From: Gnetum montanum
Lineage: Eukaryota > Streptophyta > Gnetopsida > Gnetales > Gnetaceae
NCBI GenBank assembly: GCA_015680685.1
Contig: MNCI01022611.1
Coordinates: 1,043,139 to 1,107,138 of the forward strand
Length of the DNA stretch: 64,000 bases
Direction of reading: 5' to 3'
Below the pieces are notes generated by a model that saw nothing but the letters and a program-made list of their open reading frames with translations, made no database searches and was not told where the DNA came from. The position numbers and the translations under genes were made by a program. Positions 45,110-54,666 of this stretch are shown in pieces. Position 1 is the stretch's first letter. Every line of letters starts with the position of its first letter.

Positions 45110-47089
45110 TTACTGAAGTGGGGGATGTCCCCCATAACTAAAGGGTTGAGTATGGCTAGGATTAATAAATGAAGAATGAGGATCCATGCATATTGGAATT
45201 ATTGACGCTGGTCCAAACTTATCCCCTTCGACTTTATGCACTTTGTAATAAACATAGTGGGGCACTTCATACGATGTAGTTCTCGGATAACGAGTCGATC
45301 CACTATGATGGTTATGACCGTTAGATGGTATGCAAGGATTGGAATGATGCCTCCCATGGTTGTGTTCATTGGGCCTTGTGGTTGTTGGAGTGTTAGTTGG
45401 TGGCCTTGATGAAGTTACATGAGGCGTTGGGTTCGAAGGTAAGGGTGCACCACATTGTTGAACTTGTGCTGGGTTGGAAGATGCAGTGGCCTCAGAAGTA
45501 TGTTGTCCCGTCCTACGGCCATGTTTAAAGAAAGGACATCGTTGATGTTGAGGAGGCTCTTCACTACTGTAAGTAGCAGCAGCACAAGTGTTGTTCATGG
45601 GTTGCGGTGGTACAAACACCGGAGGAACAGTTGGTGGCATTGTGGAAGGGGGGAAAGGATAGGAATGTTAAAAGATAGGAGGAGGATAAGCTGCACAAGG
45701 TGGTGGTTGTGTTGGAGGTATGGGTTGATGGTATTGTGAAGAATGGTATTGTGGTGAGATAAAGTGTGTTGGCCCAGTTGAAGAAACAGAATGTTGAACG
45801 TTATAAGCATTTGGATTCGGAAAATGTGAAGGATGCCTCCAGTCTAAGGGTGGATTCCCCCACGACTGGGATTGTTGCCACTGTGGTCTAACATAGTCTC
45901 TCTGTACGAACTCTGGATGTAACGTGTTTCCCCAACGCTCATGGATATGTAACAGTATTGGGCATTGGCCTTTGGGATGATCGTACAGGCATATGTAGCA
46001 TTCATATGTATGATTGGCAGTTGAGCGCTTATTCCCTTCATTCTTTTTCTCCGAATGTCTATGATTTTGTCCTGCTTCTTGGGTTGTGAAAACTCTATCT
46101 CCAATGTTGTTGACAAATTCTTCCCTCTTTTGATTCATCCATTCCAACATCTTATTAATCTTTGCCTCGGCTTCTTCTAACAATTGTTGTATTGGCAAAG
46201 GTGATGTTTCCACCTTGGAATTTGTTGATCTCTCCTTGTTATGATCATGGACCTTTGTTGAGTTAAGATTTTGGTCCCGTTGATGTTTTTCAACACTCTC
46301 CCATGTAGCTATTTCTCCTTTTTCTTTTGCTACCCTCTTAATAAGCTCTTGAATTTGATGGGTTCGTAGGTTGTATAGTTGACCTCGGGCATACGTTCCT
46401 AAGGTCCCTCTGGTTTCATTACGTAGCCCATCAATAATATGGTACATTAGCCTTTCCTCGGAAACCCCATGGCCTGGACAGTTGTTTAATAGTGCATAGT
46501 ATCTTTCTAAGGTCATTTCCAAGGGTTCATGTTTTTCTTGTTTCCATCCTTGTATTTGTTTCCTCAAGGCTGACACTCTTGCGTAGGTTTGATATTTTTC
46601 GTTAAAGGCTTCTACCATTGTTGACCAGCGTCGTATCGAATTTGGTTTTAACGATCTATACCATACTTTAGCTTGGTCAACGAGTGTCATAGGAAAGAGC
46701 TTCAGTTTTTGCCAACTGTTATCAATGTTATTCCATGTGCAGGCATCGTAGAAGGCTAGTAAATGTTGATGCGGATCTAAGTCATAGCCTCCTGAAAATT
46801 TAGGAAAGTTGTTTAAATCGAGCCTGGGTAGTCGGCTCTCTTTACGATGCCTACGTGAGATTCGAACAGCCTCTTGTATTTGCGTGAAGCTTGTAGTGGC
46901 CAGTGGGGGTTCATCGTCATCAGGTAAGTTATGTCTTCTTGTGTTATGATGACGTTGTTTTTGTTCATTCTTATAGGAAACTCCCACTTCAGGTTGTATA
47001 CTCCAACTTTCATCGTCATATAGCTCATTGGTTCTCCAATGAACATCCTCACTAAGTGTGGCGTTATTATCATCTTGTCGGAGAGACAT
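45110..47089 (-). CDS. Gag of element A (one internal stop)
   Basis: An ATG at 47089 (MSLRQDDNNATLSEDVHWRT) opens 473 codons to a TAA near 45668. The same frame then continues to 45110, for about 660 codons in all. Domains in order are an acidic N-terminus, the Retrotrans_gag core at residues about 90-270 (FPKFSGGYDLDPHQHLLAFY, WQKLKLFPMTLVDQAKVWYR, IRRWSTMVEAFNEKYQTYAR), a charged linker, the zinc knuckle CYICLYDHPKGQC (CX2CX3HX4C, the spacing of Athila/Tat Gag), and a Pro/Gln/His-rich tail. The stop sits where CAA (Gln) would fit. Gag forms the particle and packages RNA. With no pol in the element, it would act together with a partner's enzymes. It is the best preserved protein in the window. 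Confidence 0.88.
45128..45141 (-). other. Internal PPT-like motif downstream of gag, element A
   Basis: On the - strand TTAGTTATGGGGGA. Equivalent motifs lie at 6879-6892 (B), 30223-30236 (C) and 19839-19852 (D), and resemble the terminal PPT (TTCAGTCATGGGGGTA). In A it overlaps the last codons of gag (SYGGHPPLQ). Confidence 0.45.
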
Positions 47090-47201
47090 TGTTGTGTGCG
47101 AATTTATGTGACTTTTAATAATTTCTTCTTTTTAAGAGATATATCGTTAAGTTCTTTACAGCGACCTTGTATGATATAACTAATCTAGATAACTAGCACC
47201 A

Positions 47202-47219
47202 TCCCCGGCAACGGCGCCA
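47202..47219 (-). other. Primer-binding site of element A (tRNA-Asp, perfect)
   Basis: On the - strand TGGCGCCGTTGCCGGGGA, an 18/18 complement to the 3' end of plant tRNA-Asp(GTC) including CCA. One base from the 5' LTR. Confidence 0.93.
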
Positions 47220-48085
47220 ATGATGAGTGGCGAGGTACCCCTACACTCAACCATACGAAACGAGCGTCGCACGCGCGATCCGGTCGAACTCCGCAGATGG
47301 ACTAGTTGTGGCACCTAGATAGTTAGCCTTAGGTCGCAGTTCGCTGTCTTCCCATCTAGACTAGTTTTGCATATGTCACGTATGGTTTAGTCTAGATGAG
47401 GTGTATGATGTGTTCTAATTCTAATGCTACTCCTGATGGCAGTGGAAAATAATATTTAACTAAATCTAAGCTAAGAGGAAAAGGGTAAGAAAATCTAATC
47501 TAGCCTAAGTGCGACGAGCAACCGATTCCTTGATCAACCGTACACATCTTGGACTTCGTGCACGACTGCCACTGGGACTACCAAGCATAGGCCTAGGTAC
47601 GCCACTGGGATTACCAAGCGCAGACCCCAAATACGCCACTGGGTTACCAAGCGTAGATCCCCCTAGCTACACCACTGGGCTACCAAGCAGTCACACTTAA
47701 ATGCTCGTAATCAAGTCGAACTCGTTCCGCTTCTAGGAGTTTAGGGTTGAGAGACTAATCGCGATAAGTAACCGATTCCTTAACTAGCCGTACACACCCG
47801 TAGATGCTCGTAGTCAAGTCGTACTTACACCGCGCTATGAAAGCAATAAATAACATGAAATAAATAACAATAAATAAACTAAGTGAATGCTGCAATGATG
47901 AAGTAATCTCGATCTTTATTGCCGGTCATGTGCGTGTCCAAGTACGACACACTCGAATAAAGACACCGTACAATCACATTCACCACACTGCGGGCAGACA
48001 CGGGAAAATTCTAACTCTGGAGGGATCAAACTGCTAGAGCTTCGCTACACTAAAACTGGGATCCCCAAATGAGGGAGAGCCGCCT

Positions 48086-48095
48086 CTTATTTATA
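48086..48095 (-). promoter_or_regulatory. TATA box of element A's 5' LTR
   Basis: On the - strand TATAAATAAG, about 18 bases downstream of the nearer palindrome. Transcription would start about 30 bases further left, near 48055. Confidence 0.65.
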
Positions 48096-48112
48096 GACAT
48101 GATGGCTGACTG

Positions 48113-48170
48113 CGATATCGCGTACGCGATATCGTAGGAAAGGACGCGATATCGCGTACGCGATATCGCG
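48113..48170. promoter_or_regulatory. Paired perfect palindromes in U3, element A
   Basis: A 22-bp palindrome (48113-48134; half-site CGATATCGCGT) and a 26-bp one (48145-48170; half-site CGCGATATCGCGT) have centres 34 bases apart. Each has CpG-rich arms around GATATC. Their position just upstream of the TATA box suggests binding sites for a dimeric regulator, or hairpin/cruciform DNA. Confidence 0.7.
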
Positions 48171-48194
48171 GCCGACACAAACCGCGTCTCATCA

Positions 48195-48389
48195 TCAAGT
48201 CTTCTCACCTTCTCCTAAGATTTTTCAATCTTGCTTTGGTTGATTCTTCAATTGGAATGGGCATTTTTGAATGTTTCCCCATGCATCTAGGCTATCTCTG
48301 GCTTTGTTGGAATGTCTTCTTCAAAAACCTAGCTTTTGGGGTGGGATGTCTACTATTTTTTTGGGTTGTCTCCTTTTTTGGATGGCTTT
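48195..48389 (-). repeat. 5' LTR of element F, part after the A insertion (truncated)
   Basis: It starts with the right TCAAG copy and continues the F LTR (CTTCTCACCTTCTCC...) through the GGGATGTCTACTATTTTTT segment, parallel to 36840-36880 in the left LTR. At about 48390 it switches into the opposite-oriented LTR of element G. Confidence 0.75.
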
Positions 48390-48907
48390 TCTAGGATAGA
48401 TGTCTACACTACATATTAGACCTTTCTACCTAGATGTCTCCTCAAAGATGCCTACTCTGATAACTTCTACACTCGAGAGAAACATCTCCTATTTCTCAAA
48501 GATGTCTTCCATGGATTTTAATGAACATTTAATTAAATGATAAATTGAATGGAATATGAAGGGAAAAAGGAAAAAAATGTATAAATAAACCTCTTGGGCC
48601 TTCAATTTGATCAAGAGAGTTATGGAAGTTTGAAAAGAATGTAGGGATTTGAGAGAAGAGTAGAGAGAGATATAGAGTCTTGGCATGGTGCCTTGATCAT
48701 CATCCATGGGAGTGTGCATTTTCTTTGATTGAGTGTGTGAGAGTTGGATTGAATCTCTTGCCTTTCATTGGTAATTGTTCTTCCTTTCATATATAAATTC
48801 TCCATTTAAGCAATAATAAATCTTTCATTTTCCTTTTCTTATTTTGATTTTCTATTTTGTGACTTTGAGAGAGCTTGGATTATGGAATCCATGGGAGATC
48901 CTCATCA
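48390..48907 (+). repeat. 5' LTR of element G (5'-truncated)
   Basis: It aligns with 54192-54666 from TAGGATAGATGTCTACAC to the CCTCATCA end. The 3' LTR extends about 220 bases further left, so the beginning of this copy has been lost at the junction with F. The TATA box TATAAATA is at 48580-48587. Confidence 0.75.
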
Positions 48908-48909
48908 AA

Positions 48910-48925
48910 TTGGTATTGGAGTAGC
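48910..48925 (+). other. Primer-binding site of element G (initiator tRNA-Met type, decayed)
   Basis: TTGGTATTGGAGTAGC, related to TGGTATCAGAGC, two bases after the LTR end CATCA. Confidence 0.65.
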
Positions 48926-49267
48926 TTGAAGTTGAAGATAATTGTATTCAAGTGGATAATTTTCATCTCAATTGCAAAGAATCACTCCAAATTCTTAGGC
49001 TTGGATGAATTCTCTCTTGCTACTTCTTCTACTTATCCTAGGATATTAAAATTCTCCTTTGACCCCTAAGTTTATCATATCTTTCAAAAATTGGAAGCTA
49101 ATTATGGAATTGGACACCCATTGGCTTGTAATAGCTAGCGTGTAAAGATCTTATGCTCATTTCTCTTAAGATCTAAGAATTTTTTATTTCATTCCTTGAG
49201 AAATATTGAAAATTTTACCTTTCAGTATAGAATTTTATGAAAAGTTTCTTTTAGATAAATTTCCATC

Positions 49268-50500
49268 ATGCCTCCATAGAAGAAGAAAATTCAATCTTTG
49301 TCAAGAGACATGGATGATATGAGAAATTCTCTCAAGCTCATTATTGAGAAAGTTGAAAATCTTGGAAAGAACAAAGGACATGCTACTTTACCAAAAGAAT
49401 CCAAGAAAGGGTACAAGTCATGAAATTCTTCACCAAGACATTCCTTATGCCATCCCTTGAAGATGATATTTCTTTGAACATGAATACTTTAAAGAAGGAT
49501 AAGCTTAATATGATGTTTTTCTTCAATCTCCTAGTGTTGAAAATAAGTCTTAAGGGTTCAATTTTCATAGGGAAGGAAAAAAGGAACTTCCTTCTAAGCC
49601 TCAAAGGAAGAAAGGTGAAGGAATGTAAGTCACTCTTGCAAAAACTTTCAAACATGCTTCAAGGATGCCTCATGTTGAAGTGAAATCCTTCAATGGCATG
49701 GAAGGAACTAAATCTTTTCTCCCTTCACTAAAAATGATTAACAAGTACTTTGAACTTGAAGATGTGGAAAATCATCAAAAGATGTCTTTTACTAAAACCA
49801 AATTGGAAGACATAGCACTTTTATGGTGGGAGAAGAAAAGTCATTCTTAATAGTGAACAATGGTTCTCCTATCAAGGATTGATCTTTAATGAGATTCATG
49901 CTCAAACAAAAGTTTGAGAAGACACATCATAGAAAAGAGGCCATCCAAAAATTGAAGTACCTAAGGCAAGGTGTTAAGAGTGCAAAGGACTCATACATGG
50001 ATTTTTGTAAGGCTTTCTAGCTTGCAAAAGTTCATTAGGATGATTATGAAAAAGCATCTAACTTTCAAGGAGGACTTAAAAGGGAGTATCAACAAGAGCT
50101 AACCTTCTATGAGCCCCAAGCATTGGATGAGGCTTTTAAATTGTCTGTTAAGGTTGAAAAGAAACTCCAAGGATACAATAAAGCTCCCAAACATTGTAAA
50201 GGCAAGGACTCCAAAGCTTATAAAGGTGAGAAAGGAGCTAAGGAGAAGGAAAATGCCAAAGAACACACAAAGGAGAAGTAATGGAAGTTCAAGGAGGGCT
50301 AAGATTCCAAGAAAGACTACTCCAAGAATGGAAAGGATGAAGGAAATGGCTATGCATCCAGACTTCAATGCTTCAAATTTGGTGAAAAGGGACATAAATA
50401 ATGAAAGTGCAAAAAGCCAAAGATCTCCGAAGGCAAGGAACTTTAGACCTTGGAAAGGAAAGAATCTTCCAATGAAGGTAATCCTCATGCACCAATGATT
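49268..50500 (+). pseudogene. Gag of element G
   Basis: An ATG at 49268 gives MPP, then a stop where F has Lys. Open stretches encode the N-terminal helix (SLSRDMDDMRNSLKLIIEKV), the Retrotrans_gag core (MINKYFELEDVENHQKMSF, LEDIALLWWEKKS at 49665-49850), FMLKQKFEKTHHRKEAIQKL, FYEPQALDEAFKLSVKVEKK, a Lys/Glu-rich basic region and a knuckle remnant CFKFGEKGHK with the second Cys changed to Phe. It is closely parallel to the gag of F and is broken by several stops. Confidence 0.75.
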
Positions 50501-50523
50501 AAAGATATCACTGAAATTAATTC

Positions 50524-50960
50524 TTGTACTTTTATGAAAATGTTAATGCCAATGAAGATCCTAAAAGAAAGATGCTCTTTAGGATTGGATCTAGGTGTCT
50601 AGATAGTGGTGAATGGATACACATTTTAATTAATGGTGGAGCTCAAAAAAATGTGATTTCTTCAAAGGTTATTTCTAAGATAGGCTTGAAGACATTTCTA
50701 CATCCTAGGCCCTATTGAGTCCATTGGCTCTCTAAGGATCATTTCCAAGAGGGTAAGGAGAAGTGTATCTTATATTTTAAAATTGGTTCTTTTAAAAAAA
50801 AGGTACATTGTGACATCCTCCCTGTTGATTATGTTGATGTTATTTTGGTAAGACCTTGGAACTTTGGTAAAAAGGATTCTTTTAGTGGTGCAAGAAATTT
50901 TTGGTCTATTAAAAGAGAAGATGGAATATATGAAATCATTCCTATGACTTGGTAGCACTG
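50524..50960 (+). pseudogene. Protease of element G
   Basis: It reads WIHILINGGAQKNVISSKVI, then HCDILPVDYVDVILVRPWNF, matching the retropepsin pattern --LIDSGA--NFIS...C-I-P----ILLGRPW. The catalytic Asp is Asn here (LINGG), consistent with a G-to-A change, so the domain could not cut. It sits directly after gag. Confidence 0.72.
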
Positions 50961-51109
50961 TAAGGAAAATGTCCCTATTAATGCTTCAATGATTTTACTT
51001 AGTAATCAAGAGTACCTACAAGCAGATGAAGAGGATGAGCATGGTTTGGTCATCATGTCAACACTTGTAACAAGTGAATAGGAGCATACAAATGAACTTC
51101 CTCTAGTTG

Positions 51110-52400
51110 TGCAACTTTAGCATTGAAATTTGTTGATGTTTTCAAGGAAAAATAGAAAGGACTTACACCAATGAGATCCATCCAACAGAAAATAGACTTC
51201 GTACTGGGAGCTACAATTACAAATGAAAGAGTCTACCACTTAACTCCAAATCAGAGGAAATAACTGAGCAAGTAAGTGAATTACTATCTAAAGGTTTTAT
51301 TGAGAAATCCATCTCTCCTTGTGTTGTTCCAACTATGTAAGTTCCTAAAGACATAAATGAATTAAGGATATGCATAGATTCTAGAGTTATTAATAGGATT
51401 ACTATCAAGTATAGATTTTCTATTACTAGGATGGATGACATTATTGATGTACTTGCTAATGTTGATATTTTTTCTAAAATTAATTTAAAAAGAGGTTATC
51501 ATTAAATAAGGATTAGACTAGGAGATGAATTGAAAATAGCCTTTAAGACCCTTGATAGCTTGTATGAGTAGTAAGTCATGCCTTTTGGGCTAACCAAAAC
51601 TCCAGCCACATTTATGAGGCTCATGCATTAAGTCTTAAAGGATTTTATTGGTAAATGTTTTATTATTTTCTTTGATGACATTCTTGTTTACAATTCTAAG
51701 GAAGAGGACCATGTACATCATTTGAGGATGATATGCTCCAAGTTACAAGAGGCAAACTTGGTGATTAATGCTAAGAAATGAAAAAAGAAATTGTCTTCCT
51801 AGGTCATGTTATCTCTAAGAACCAAGTCAAGATAAAACCAAGTAAGATAAAGACAATGAATGAATGTCCTTCACCTAAGGATCTCAGAGAGGTGAGATAT
51901 TTTCTTGATTTGGCTAGCTTCTATAGGAGATTTATTAAGAATTTTAGTTCCATTGCATGGCCTATGCTCTCTTGTGTGAAGCAAAATTTAGTATTTGTGT
52001 GGGATAATGAGAAAGAAAAATCCTTTCAAGCATTGAAAGAGAAAATTTGTAGTATTCTAGTTTTGGAAATTCCAGACTTCTCAAAACTATTTGAAGTGGA
52101 CGTAGATGCAAGTGGACTTGCTATTGAAGGTATGCTTTCTCAAGAAGGTAAACCAATTGCATTATTTTTTGAAAAATTAAATGAATCTAGACAAAAGTAT
52201 AGTGTGTATGAAAAGGAGTTATATTCTATAATTTAAGCCATTAAACATTGGAAACATTACTTGCTAGAATCATAGTTTCTTTTATTTACTAATCATAAAG
52301 CACTTCTATTTATAAATTCTCAAAAGAAATTGAGTGCCAAGTACATGAAATGGAAAGATAAATTGTAATAATTTCATTTTTTTTAAACATAGAAGTGTAA
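51110..52400 (+). pseudogene. Reverse transcriptase and RNase H of element G
   Basis: RT motifs in order are LLSKGFIEKSISPCVVP, RICIDSRVINRITIKYRF, MPFGLTKTPATFMRLMH, IIFFDDILVYNSKEED (catalytic Asp-Asp retained), IVFLGHVISKNQVKIKPSKI and FLDLASFYRRFIKNFSSIA. RNase H follows as FEVDVDASGLAIEGMLSQEG and ESRQKYSVYEKELYSII, then LLFTNHKALLF-like sequence. The longest open piece is 51778-52236 (152 codons). About ten in-frame stops occur. The domains copy genomic RNA into DNA and remove the RNA strand in active relatives. Confidence 0.82.
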
Positions 52401-52679
52401 AGTCTAATGTTGTGGTTGATTCTTTTTCTAGAGTTCATGTTGTTTCTTCTAATGTGAAAGTTCTACGATTTGAGTCTCTTGCTTCATTATATCCTAATGG
52501 TAAGGATTTTGGTGCAATTTGGAAATATTTATATTCCCCATTATTAGGAAGGACTGTTCAATGGAAAGCTTATCATGTGAAGAATGGGATTTTATTATGG
52601 AAAAATTTATGTTTCAAAGTATGATTTTAGGTACAAACTCCTTCAAGAGAAACATCAAAGTGACATGGTTTTACATATG

Positions 52680-53690
52680 GGCAAGATCAAGACATTGGAA
52701 TTGATAAGAAAAAATTACTTTTAAATATGTATAATGATGTGGTTAGATTTGTAAAATAATGCTATACTTGTCAAAAGTTCAAGGAAGGAAAAGGTGTAGA
52801 TGGTCATTATCTATCTTTACCAGTCCCAAATGCTCCTTGGGAAAGTGTTTCTTTGGACTTTGGTTGTGACATTCCTAAGAAAAAATATGGTCATGATTCT
52901 ATACTTGTTTTAGTAGATAGATTTACCAAGATGGCTCATTTTATTCCATGTAAGAAAAGTAGTGATGCTTCTCATGTTGCACATTTATTCTTTCAGCATG
53001 TTGTGAGGCTACATAGCATTCCTTTAAACATTGTGACTGATAGGGATGTAAATTTTACTAGCCATTTTTGGAGATCACTTTGGAAATTACTTGGAACCAA
53101 GTTGTCTTTTTCCACAACCTATCACCCCCAAACTGATGGAAAAACTAAAGTTGTGAATAGGTCTTTATTAAAGATCTTGAGGTGTTTATGTAAGGATTAG
53201 CCTCAAAGGTGGGAAAACATGTTGGCCCATGCTAAATTCTCATATAATAATTATTTCCATTCTAGCATTGTTAAGAGTCCCTTTATGGAAAATTATGGAT
53301 TTTCACCAAGAATGGTTGATGAGTTAAGGAAATTTTAAGATTTTTCCTCTTTGAGTTTAGACTTTGTTGAGAAAATGAGAGAATTGCATCAGCAAGTTAC
53401 ATCTCACTTAGGTAAAAAGATAAAGATTGTGTCTTCCAAGGCCAATGAGTGCAAGAGGAAAATTAATTTCTAGATTGATGATTATGTTTGAATTTACTTG
53501 AGTAAAGAAAGGCAAAAGAATGTGCACTTCTATAAGCTCAAGTCAAAGAGAATTGGTCCATTTTAGATCAGGGCCAAAATCAATCCAAATGCTTATGAGA
53601 TTGGCTTACCTAATTATTTGTCCATTTCTTGTGTTTTTAATGTTTCATATTTGAGCCCATACCATGGGAATGTGATTGCATTAGACTTGT
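52680..53690 (+). pseudogene. Integrase of element G
   Basis: The zinc-binding part ends CYTCQKFKEGKG near 52765. The catalytic core at 52853-53200 is open for 115 codons: MDFGCDIPKKKYGHDSILVL (first Asp), IVTDRDVNFTSHFW (second Asp), TTYHPQTDGKTKVVNRSL. In the last motif the catalytic Glu (consensus QTEVVNRSLG) is Lys. The C-terminal part IGPF-IRAKINPNAYEIGLP and SISCVFNVSYLSPYHG is typical of chromoviruses. The enzyme would insert the DNA copy into the genome. Confidence 0.82.
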
Positions 53691-53699
53691 GAAATAGTC

Positions 53700-53910
53700 T
53701 TAAGATCCTCAAGGATGCACTTAAAGACTCAAACTTAGCTAAGCCACCAAGGAAAGTAATTGTGCTACAAGCAAGGAAGGCTAGAAGCATAATAGATAGA
53801 AAAGTGCATGAGTACTTGATGCATTGAATGATGAAGGATCTGAAAATGCCATTTAGATCCATGAGAATAATTTTTCTTTGTGGGGATTTAATGTTATCCC
53901 AAGTGTACAA
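53700..53910 (+). pseudogene. Chromodomain-like tail of element G integrase
   Basis: KVIVLQARKARSIIDRKVHE then YLMH and a Trp-less MMKDLKMPFRSM segment resembles the --IL--R----G---EYLVKWKG-P-EDATW pattern of chromodomains, with the key Trp and Lys residues lost or replaced by a stop. Confidence 0.5.
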
Positions 53911-53949
53911 CCAACTTGATGGAAAGTTTAAATTCTTAAGGGTGGAAGA

Positions 53950-54666
53950 GATGATGAGGACATCACCTAGCCCATGTCTAAACCTTAATATATTTGTGCA
54001 TAGATTTTTTGTGTTGCTATGTTTGTCTTTCAATGTTATTTTATTAATGATGATCTTAGGATATTTTGACATTTTTGGAAGTGTTTTGGGACCATTTTGA
54101 TGATTTTAGGATGTTCCAAGGCCTATGGGAACTTGTTTGGAGGTTTCTAGAGGTTCTAGGCTTCAAAACAAGCATCTTTAACTTAGACCTTGGTAGGATA
54201 GATGTCTACACTGCATATTAGACATCTCTGCCAAGATGTCTACAACAAGATGTCTCCTATTTCTCAAAGACATCGTCCACAAATTTTAATGAACATTCAA
54301 TTAAATGATAAATTAGAGGGAAGATGAAGAGACAAGGATGAAAAAAGTATAAATAGACCTCCTAGGCCTTTAATTTAATCAAGAGAGTTTGAAAAGAGTG
54401 TAGGAAGTTGAGAGAAGAGTAGAGATAAAGATAGAGTCTTGTCATGGTGCCTTGATCATCATCCATGTGAGTGTGTTTATTCTTTCATTAAGTGTGTGAG
54501 AGTTGGATTGAATCTCCTATTTGTCCTTGGGAATTGTGCTTCCTTTCATATGTATATTCTCCATTTCAACAAGAATCAAGCTTTCATTTTCCTTTTCTTG
54601 TTTACATTTTCTATTTTGTGACTTTGAGAGAGCTTGTATTGTGGAATCCATAGGAGATCCTCATCA
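53950..54666 (+). repeat. 3' LTR of element G
   Basis: It ends GATCCTCATCA at 54666, parallel to the 5' LTR end. Its first 240 bases align, in reverse orientation, with the F LTR at about 36970-37150. The exact start is uncertain, between the purine tract GGGTGGAAGAGATGATGAGGA (53939-53960) and TGTCTAAACC at 53975. The TATA box is at 54348-54355. Confidence 0.7.

Larger units (their letters stand above)
40028..48194 (-). mobile_element. Element A: young non-autonomous LTR retrotransposon with gag and an extra ORF (8,167 bp)
   Basis: It has nearly identical LTRs (1,006 and 974 bp), a perfect 18/18 tRNA-Asp primer site, a polypurine tract abutting the 3' LTR and an exact TCAAG duplication. In its own (-) orientation the order is LTR, PBS, gag (47089-45110), noncoding module with an internal PPT-like motif, an extra ORF with a C-terminal coiled coil (43731-41226), PPT, LTR. 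No protease, RT, RNase H or integrase is visible, though 618 bases inside the extra ORF are unknown. The few coding disruptions and the LTR identity make it the most recent insertion in the window. Confidence 0.95.
47221..48194 (-). repeat. 5' LTR of element A
   Basis: It begins TGATGAGTGGCGAGG and ends GTCTCATCA, nearly identical to 40028-41033. In the sense of transcription (right to left): a roughly 99-bp U3 containing two perfect palindromes, the TATA box, and then the long transcribed part carrying the four-copy 34-bp tandem repeat (47569-47691). Confidence 0.95.
36172..48389 (-). mobile_element. Element F: gag-protease gypsy element, interrupted by element A
   Basis: It has two related LTRs (36172-37487, and 39481-40027 continued at 48195-48389), an initiator-Met-like primer site inside the right LTR and a purine-rich tract (GGGAAAGGAGG on the - strand, about 37497-37507) inside the left LTR. 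The interior of only 2 kb encodes gag and a protease remnant; RT and integrase are absent. The right LTR is split by element A and then truncated at its junction with element G, so the right-hand end of the insertion is lost. Confidence 0.7.
48390..54666 (+). mobile_element. Element G: degenerate chromovirus-like gypsy element
   Basis: LTRs flank a complete but dead coding region in the standard order gag, protease, RT, RNase H, integrase with a chromodomain-like tail. A Met-type primer site follows the 5' LTR and a purine tract precedes the 3' LTR. It is related in LTR sequence to F but lies in the opposite orientation, and it shares a truncated, fused LTR border with it. Numerous stops and substitutions of catalytic residues show long inactivity. 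Confidence 0.85.

Noticed and set aside
47509-47700. + strand frame with repeated GLPS motifs
   Set aside because: It is a translation of the four-copy tandem repeat inside the LTR of element A. The periodicity comes from the DNA repeat, and the equivalent region of the other LTR is not open in the same way.
50099-50498. 129-codon frames on both strands in element G
   Set aside because: Low-complexity Lys/Glu-rich gag DNA read in wrong frames, which gives hydrophobic or Arg/Lys-rich nonsense.
53614-54072. 152-codon - strand frame at the end of element G
   Set aside because: It is antisense to the integrase C-terminus and runs into the LTR. No motif is recognisable.
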